DNA of 64,000 bases from Plantago ovata (taxonomy: Eukaryota; Streptophyta; Magnoliopsida; Lamiales; Plantaginaceae). Shown here in pieces: positions 57,955-64,000 of this stretch (its first letter is position 1; each line of letters begins with the position of its first letter). The DNA is taken from the NCBI GenBank assembly GCA_028274465.1, contig CM051456.1:63288753-63352752 (forward strand), read 5' to 3'. The notes beneath the pieces are model-generated. The model did not search any database. It was not told the DNA's origin and saw only the letters and a list, made by a program, of their open reading frames with translations. The translations under genes were made by a program, and so were the position numbers.

Positions 57955-58207
57955 GTTAGTGGGCCACTACGCATTTAATGCAAAGGCTCCACTAACGCCA
58001 CTGTTTCTCTGTTTTACCCTTGCTGAAAACTCAAATCGATTGAGTTTCTCACACATCAGAGACACTATATAATGAAGGAGTTAGAGAAATGACAAAATTC
58101 TTTAACTCACATTTCCTTTCTCTGCAAATTTTAGCCTGAATCTACTGTACCTCCGGTCAAAAAGTAAACTATCTTTTTCGTACACATTTTCTTCTCTATA
58201 TAAAGAA
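57955..58207 (+). promoter_or_regulatory. Candidate internal promoter of the B2 env-like ORF
   Basis: GTTAGTGG/CCACTAAC and AAACTCAA/TTGAGTTT inverted repeats, then CTATATAATG at 58065-58074. It is nearly the same as B1; the box differs by one base. Confidence 0.4.
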
Positions 58208-61200
58208 ATGGACCCGAAAAGACAATCTTCTATGACCTCCAAGTCGTCTAAGGTTGACAGTGCTGAGAAACGCACTGCTCCGGTGACAACTCCGGCAACA
58301 AACACAGCGAAAGTTGTGTTGAAAAACGATAGAATCACCGAGAAACCCATTCCTCCTTCATATCTTGACACTGCAAAGTGTGAGATTATGATGCAATGGG
58401 GTGGATTTGCTAAAGAGAAGTATATCCGATCCTTCTATGAACAAGAACTTGACGGTGACAATGAAGAGGCGCTTGACTTTATCAAGCAGCAAGGCCTCAT
58501 TCACTTTATAACTGCTCGCCCTAAGAAAGTGAGCATGTTAGACACAATGGAGTTCTACAACAATGCATAAATCCAGTCCCTAACTGGTAGTCAAGGAGTC
58601 ACTGAAAAAGTGATCTTTACTACAGTTCAGAACATGCAAATCGTCCTGAAATGGACTGATTTAGCGGAAATCTTTCAGATTCCAACCACTGGAACTGAAG
58701 ATGACATCACTGCCACTGATGAAGAAATTGAAGCCTTCTACAGTGATGTCAGAAATGAGAAAATGAAGAAAGGAGTGATTGGTCCCTTGACTTGGACAAA
58801 GCACGTTAAGAGGAAGCATCTCTGCCATTCACTTGGTCTAGTAGCTCTGCTACTAATCAAAGTCTTGGACTCCCAAGTTGGAGGAATAAACCAAGTAGGC
58901 CTGAGAAAGTGGCCGCTGCTGATGCATATCCATGAAAACAAAACGGAGCTCAACTGGGCTAAGTACATTTTCAACAAACTTGTTGAATGTGTTACTAAGT
59001 TCAAGGTCAAGGTTGAAGACAACAAAGTCTCACCTACCTTCCCAGTCATGTATGGACTGAAGATATGCTTTATCCTTGAACACTTCACGATTCAGCTGAG
59101 AAACCCATTGCCAATCAAGAAATCTGTATGCAATGTGGGAAGGACCTTCTACAAGCAGAATGTACCTAAGACTGTTGGCAAGAAACTTGAAAAATCTAAG
59201 AAGACAACAGCTGGAAATGTTGTCAGCACAAGCCAACAAGAAAGGTATACAACAGCTGCAGATGTCACCACTCAACAACTTAGATATGAAACTGTCGTAG
59301 ATGGTGGTGACAGAGATGAAACTGCTCTAGATGGTGATCATGCTGACACCACTACATCCGTTGCTGAAAATGCAACTACTGACGCCTCTGCTGGGAAACT
59401 CGAAAAATCAAAGAAGAAAAAGAGGAAAGCTGATGATGATACTCAGACTGCAGCGTCATCAGCAAACCCCGACCCCAAGAGAAAAAGGACAAATAATCCT
59501 AGAAAGAAAACACTAGCTCGCAAGTCAGTACCAATTGTCCATGATCTCTTGGACGATTCCCAAGCAGTTGCTGAAAAGCAAACTCCAGTAGATGTTGACA
59601 AGGTGGTTACTGAGCCTATGTCAGCAACATTGAAGTGTTTGCGGAAGCCTTCAATAATCGACTAAATGTTGATTCTTCTACTGTGAATAGACCACAAGGC
59701 AGTGGAAATGAAATTCCTGCCCAAGTCCCAGATATCTACATTGTAGATAATCTTGATGACCAAACTCTGGAACCGGTTACTGATATCGCTGCTGATATAA
59801 GAACCGCGGCACTTGCTGAAGCTGCCGTTGCTGAAACGATGGTTGCTGAACAAGCAACTCATCAGGTTGCTGAAGAACCAGTTGCTGAGACAACAATGGT
59901 TCAAGTCCCAGAAGTTGCTGAAGAAACACAAGAAGCATTATTCGACGATGCATCTCGTAATGCTGAGAATACTGGCCCCAGTTCACCAAAGACACCAATT
60001 GACAAAGTCCAGCTTGTACTGGAAGAATTAAGCCAACAGATGGAATTGGATATTGAAGAAACATCCAACAAATCCATTGATGTTTTTATGACAAGCAGTG
60101 AGCTTAAGGGTCATGATGCTTCCGCTCAACTTGTCATTTCAGAGACAAGGGAGATTGCTGAAACCGCGAAGCTTTCTCAAACAGAGCAAGCCAAGAAGTC
60201 TGCTGAAGAAACAGTCCCAGAAACTGAAGAAATTGTTAATGCTGAAAGGACTGAGCTACAACCTTTCCTTCTTTAGCAGGTAGTTAACTCAACCATCAGA
60301 AAATCTTCAATTTCTGAAACTCAATCTTTTGCTAATATTATGATTTCTCTACAGACTTCTAAAGATGCAAGTCAGACGGTTGCTGAAGCCTCTGCACCAG
60401 AATCAACACTTCCTGCTCAGCAGGTAGTTAAAGTTTTTGGTAATACAACTTAGTACTTGTATCTAACTCACATTTATTTCAGGATGAACAAATGGAGGAT
60501 GCTTCTCAAGATCCTCAAGGAGTGGAAATTGTACCAGCACAAACAAGTGTGCAACATGAGCTTGCTCAAACTCAGCAGGTAATTCATGTTTCAGCTTTGG
60601 ACTCTAAGACAATTATCCAAACCTCTCCTGATCTAAATATTATTCTTCTTCAGGCTCTAAAGGAGACCACTGAAGTGGTGCACATCACTGAAGATCTACA
60701 AGTGAGTTCTGAGGAACTTTACTTAGACTTCAAAAGAACAACCTTGTCAAGAGTTGCTAAGTCTGTCAGCAACTGGCAAAGGTACAGAAGGATGGACTTT
60801 TATGATCTCCATCTTCATCTATCAAATGAGAAAAAGAGATCTTGTGTGCTGAAGCTCGAGACGTTTGTCCACTCCATACTTCCTGAAGAAATGTCATATT
60901 CTCAGCTGATGAGCTCAAATCTGATTGCTCAAATCAGAGACAATATGAAGGCCAAATTTAAGAGTGCCTCTCCAGCTGAACAAGCTGTGAAGCTCATGGG
61001 TTGTTTTGTACCCGTGGTGGCTGATCCCCACAAAATCAATGAAGAAGAGGAAGTGACGAGTGTTGCTTTATACAAGCATCTCGAGCTAGTTATCTTGACT
61101 GATGATGATGAAGAGGAAGAAAATGAAAACATCCCAACTGATCCCAGTGTTGATGAAGGGAAAGATTCAAAGGACAAAAAGGATGACGATGATGACAATC

Positions 61201-62652
61201 AAGGTCCTAGTCCTGATGCTGGTGGACTAAAAATGACAGTTGCTGAAACAGAGAATCAAGACAATCAGCAAGCTGAACAAACACCAACTCAGCATGAATC
61301 TCAACCTGCTCCTGCTGAAACTGAAAATCAAGCACCTGTACAAGGCGCTGATACTGAAGAGGAATACGCTAGAAAGCGAGCTGCCTTGAAACATGGCAAG
61401 AGCCAGTTTTCTGATGCCGAGTTATCTTTACTCGATGCCCAGGTCATTGATACAAACCTTGATGATGAAGAAGAAATGGATGAAGATTACCAAAGAGCAC
61501 TACAAAACAGTCTCCAAATTCATTCAAGGCATACGCAGAATTTGGACATTGGTCAATCTTCAGGAGTAAAGCCCCAGGAAGTCCCCTCCCTTCCACTTAC
61601 TACTGGTGAAACTCCAGTAATTGAGTCTCAAACGTTGCCATCAGCAACTACTCAATTAAAACTTACTACTGGTGAAACTCCAGTCGTTGAGTCTGAAGTG
61701 TTGCCATCAGCAACCACTCAACCAACAGGGAATGAAGCTGCTGACTTAGGTTCAAAGGTTGCTAGCCTTGATGAATCTGAGGATGAAGATGATCTATCAG
61801 CAAATGAGGATGAAAATTCCAAGAGAGAACCCAAAGTGGTTGAAATTCCTCCTCCTGACTATATAAATGATGAAGGAGATGACTTAAGAGGAGAATTGCT
61901 ACTACAAGATGATCAATTTGCTTCAGAACTTAAAGTTCATTCCTTGACCCCTAATCTAGTGCCGTTCCCACGTGTAGAGGAGTTTACTCCAATAATTTTG
62001 GCACTAAAGAAAGTCCATGATGCCTGCAAAGCAGAAGATGATGCACTGCTTGCTGAGAGCCCACTTGATATCGGAAAGATATTAGCTACAGTGCTGAGAC
62101 GCACTACTACTCTTACAATAGCTCAGAAAGACATCAGTCTTTATCACGAGCTATGAAGAAGATGTAAGTCAAGCACTCCGGCTAGCAAAGTCTGCATTAG
62201 TCAAGGCTCAGACTTTCATGGAAGAAAAGGCCGCAACAGAGCGCAGACATGAGGAGAATATGGTGAGTATTAAAAATGAATTGTCAAAGGTGACTTCTGA
62301 TCAGCAAGCAATCATCATGAAATACAACAGCCTAAGTACTCTTGCTGAAAATTGCAACGAGTTCTTCTCTTTGCACATTACTCCGATGTTGCAATCCATG
62401 TCTAAGGGGGAAGATAAACAAAAGAGAACTACAAGAAAGAAAACCCCTCCTACTGTTGAAGCGCCAATGACCTTAGAACCTCTTGCTGAAAGAGAGCAAA
62501 GTTCTAAAAGACAAGCAGAATTTGAGTTAAATTCAACAAGTCCCAAAAAGAGAAAAACTGATGCTGAAACTCAAGGATTTTGTCACACTGAAAGTCATCA
62601 AGCTCTGAATGAAGATGATGATGATGATGATGACAATCAGATAATATGTTAG
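58208..62652 (+). pseudogene. B2 env-like third ORF, broken
   Basis: MDPKRQSSMTSKSSK start. Regions in order: basic N-terminus; ordered part with GLVALLLIKVLD and NWAKYIFNKL (near 58840-58990); Lys-rich linker; VAE-repeat acidic part; an ordered part near 60710-61080 (LDFKRTTLSRVAKSV, MDFYDLHLHLSNEKKR); poly-acidic stretches; a probable coiled coil (62200-62360, EEKAATERRHEEN). Lesions: TAA 58567-58569, frameshift near 59614, TAG 60274-60276, a 13-base deletion near 60450, frameshift near 62150. The C-terminal domain present in B1 is deleted. About 1480 codons remain. Confidence 0.65.
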
Positions 62653-64000
62653 GAAACTTGTAATTTTGATGAGCAATTAACCATGCTAAATTAAGGAAAG
62701 TCCAGAAATTAGTACTCTTAAGGTCCATAGGAATTTAGAATTTTAAGGACATTGTAAAAGAGGAACGTTTGCTGAAGACTTAGAGTAGGTGCTAGATAGG
62801 TTGGTTTTACCGCGTATGATGTATCTTGTTTTCTGAAAAGAAATACAACCTATTGAAGCATTTGCTGATGATGTACTTTGTTTACACAAACATACTATTG
62901 AAGCATTTAGAACCGCTCTGAAACTTGAAGATTTCGAAGACTGAAGACTAGAAGATTTTTGAAGACTGGTATCTACAAAGGCACATGTTGCTCAAAAAGT
63001 GGAAACTTCAGTAACAACATTGCATAAGTGAAAATCTAAACAAAAGAGTAGGTTGTGCTTGCTGAAACTGAGACTGACCACTTGCTGATGAACATTTGTA
63101 ACCTCTTGCTGAAAGTACTTGTATTTTGCGCTCCAATGTTACTGTTTGAATTTCATTCAAATGAGCATTAAATGCAAAGCATGCACGCGAAGGACATGAA
63201 GACTAGAAGACAAACAAGGACGCTGCTGAAAGTACAAAAGCAAGATAGTGACATTTTAAGGAACAAAAGCCTCAGAATTTATATTCAAACGGCTCCTTAT
63301 TTCACTATAAATAGAGGTCATCCGGCAAGGAGTTGAAGTGTGTCAACAACGTGATCATACTCTCACTTGTGCTTAAACTCACATACTCTTCAAAAACTAT
63401 TTACTGCCATTGATCCGTTCCAAGACTTAAAGCTTGAAAAAGCTACTTGTGAAGAAGTAGAACATACACGACTAAGAAATTAGTTAAGTGTTCTTTCGTT
63501 CGAACAAGAACAAGTCATGACACCAGAAACTTTCAAACTTGTTTACTGCAAAGTACTCAAAGTTTTGTTTCTTAGATTACTTGTTGTAGCTGAATAAGTT
63601 ATAATCAAGTTATCTCATCCCAAATCTCTCTAACTGAAAATACACCCTTTCAGGCGTGATATTCAGGCGGGAACTTAATCGAGCATAGTGTTGCTGATTA
63701 AAAGTACCAAGTGTTGTGGAGAACAAGGTTACGTTCTCTAGTTAGGTTGGAAACGAAGCAAGTGTGCTTTGGTTTCTGTTTGGATCGCTCTAGATAGGTG
63801 TTGTAAGGAACCTCAATCTTATCTTAGTGGATTCAGTCCTAGAAAGGACAAAGTGGATTAGTTGAGAGATTACGCCACTCTCAGATACCACTATAAAAGT
63901 GTTTGTGTGATTTACTTACTGTACTTAGTTTTCAGCAAAGCATATCTATCTGTACACAGTCACTCACTTCACTTGCTGAAACTATCACTTACTGACTAAG
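62647..64000 (+). repeat. B2 3' LTR, cut by window end
   Basis: It matches 27577-28918 with scattered substitutions and small indels. It begins TGTTAGGAAAC right after a deletion that removed the polypurine tract. About 215 bases are off the window. Confidence 0.92.

Larger units (their letters stand above)
27577..64000 (+). mobile_element. Element B2: SIRE-like Copia, tandem to B1, split by C2-C3
   Basis: The 5' LTR is shared with B1. The 5' UTR and gag N-terminus are missing at the C2-C3 insertion. Gag to integrase, RT/RNase H, hairpin array and env-like ORF follow from 52176, then a 3' LTR from 62647 that the window cuts. All coding parts are damaged. The true polypurine tract is deleted, so B2 is not replication-competent. 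Confidence 0.85.

Noticed and set aside
60440..60484. Splice-acceptor-like CTAAC...TTTATTTCAG in the B third ORF
   Set aside because: In B1, once C1 is ignored, the frame reads straight through this stretch, so no intron is needed.

Overview
This window looks like plant nuclear heterochromatin made almost entirely of nested LTR retrotransposons. I found no host protein gene, rRNA, tRNA or CRISPR array. The evidence for a plant is the primer-binding sites (complementary to tRNA-Asp and initiator tRNA-Met), Ty1/Copia proteins with SIRE-like and Tork/TNT1-like features, and Ty3/Gypsy-type gag-protease elements that lack reverse transcriptase. The species cannot be named from the sequence.

I use four family names. 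Family A (copies A1 and A2) and family D are 8-9 kb Gypsy-type elements that carry gag plus aspartic protease and a second small ORF, but no RT or integrase; they are non-autonomous. Family B (B1, B2) is a SIRE-like Copia with a very long env-like third ORF. Family C (C1, C2, C3) is a Copia with LTRs of about 2 kb.

Layout: 1-15167 is A1 (minus strand; its 3' LTR is cut by the window edge), split by A2 (2340-10440, plus strand, CATAA duplication). A1 itself sits inside the pol of B1. 15168-29134 is the rest of B1, split by C1 (19937-25919, CTTAG duplication). The LTR at 27577-29134 is followed directly by a primer-binding site, so it ends B1 and also begins B2. 29151-52175 is a tandem pair C2-C3 on the minus strand that shares the LTR at 33714-35819. 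Element D (38783-47685, plus strand, ATTGT duplication) is inserted in C3. 52176-64000 is the rest of B2, ending in a 3' LTR cut by the window edge.

Relative order of events: the B tandem first; then C1, A1 and the C2-C3 pair into B; then A2 into A1 and D into C3. Nearly every gag-pol frame carries stops, frameshifts or deletions. The A1 and A2 gag-protease frames and D ORF2 are the closest to intact. A and D share an extended untranslated 3' region, a probable intron before ORF2, and a hairpin just after the gag-protease stop.

The most unusual signal is at small scale. Every family carries its own array of short hairpins. In A, C and D the core is GCG-NNN-CGC with different outer arms in each family. 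The C leader has four hairpins with a constant loop and covarying arms. B has seven CTGAR...YTCAG hairpins, and the sequence TTGCTGA is scattered throughout B in several reading frames and in its LTRs.
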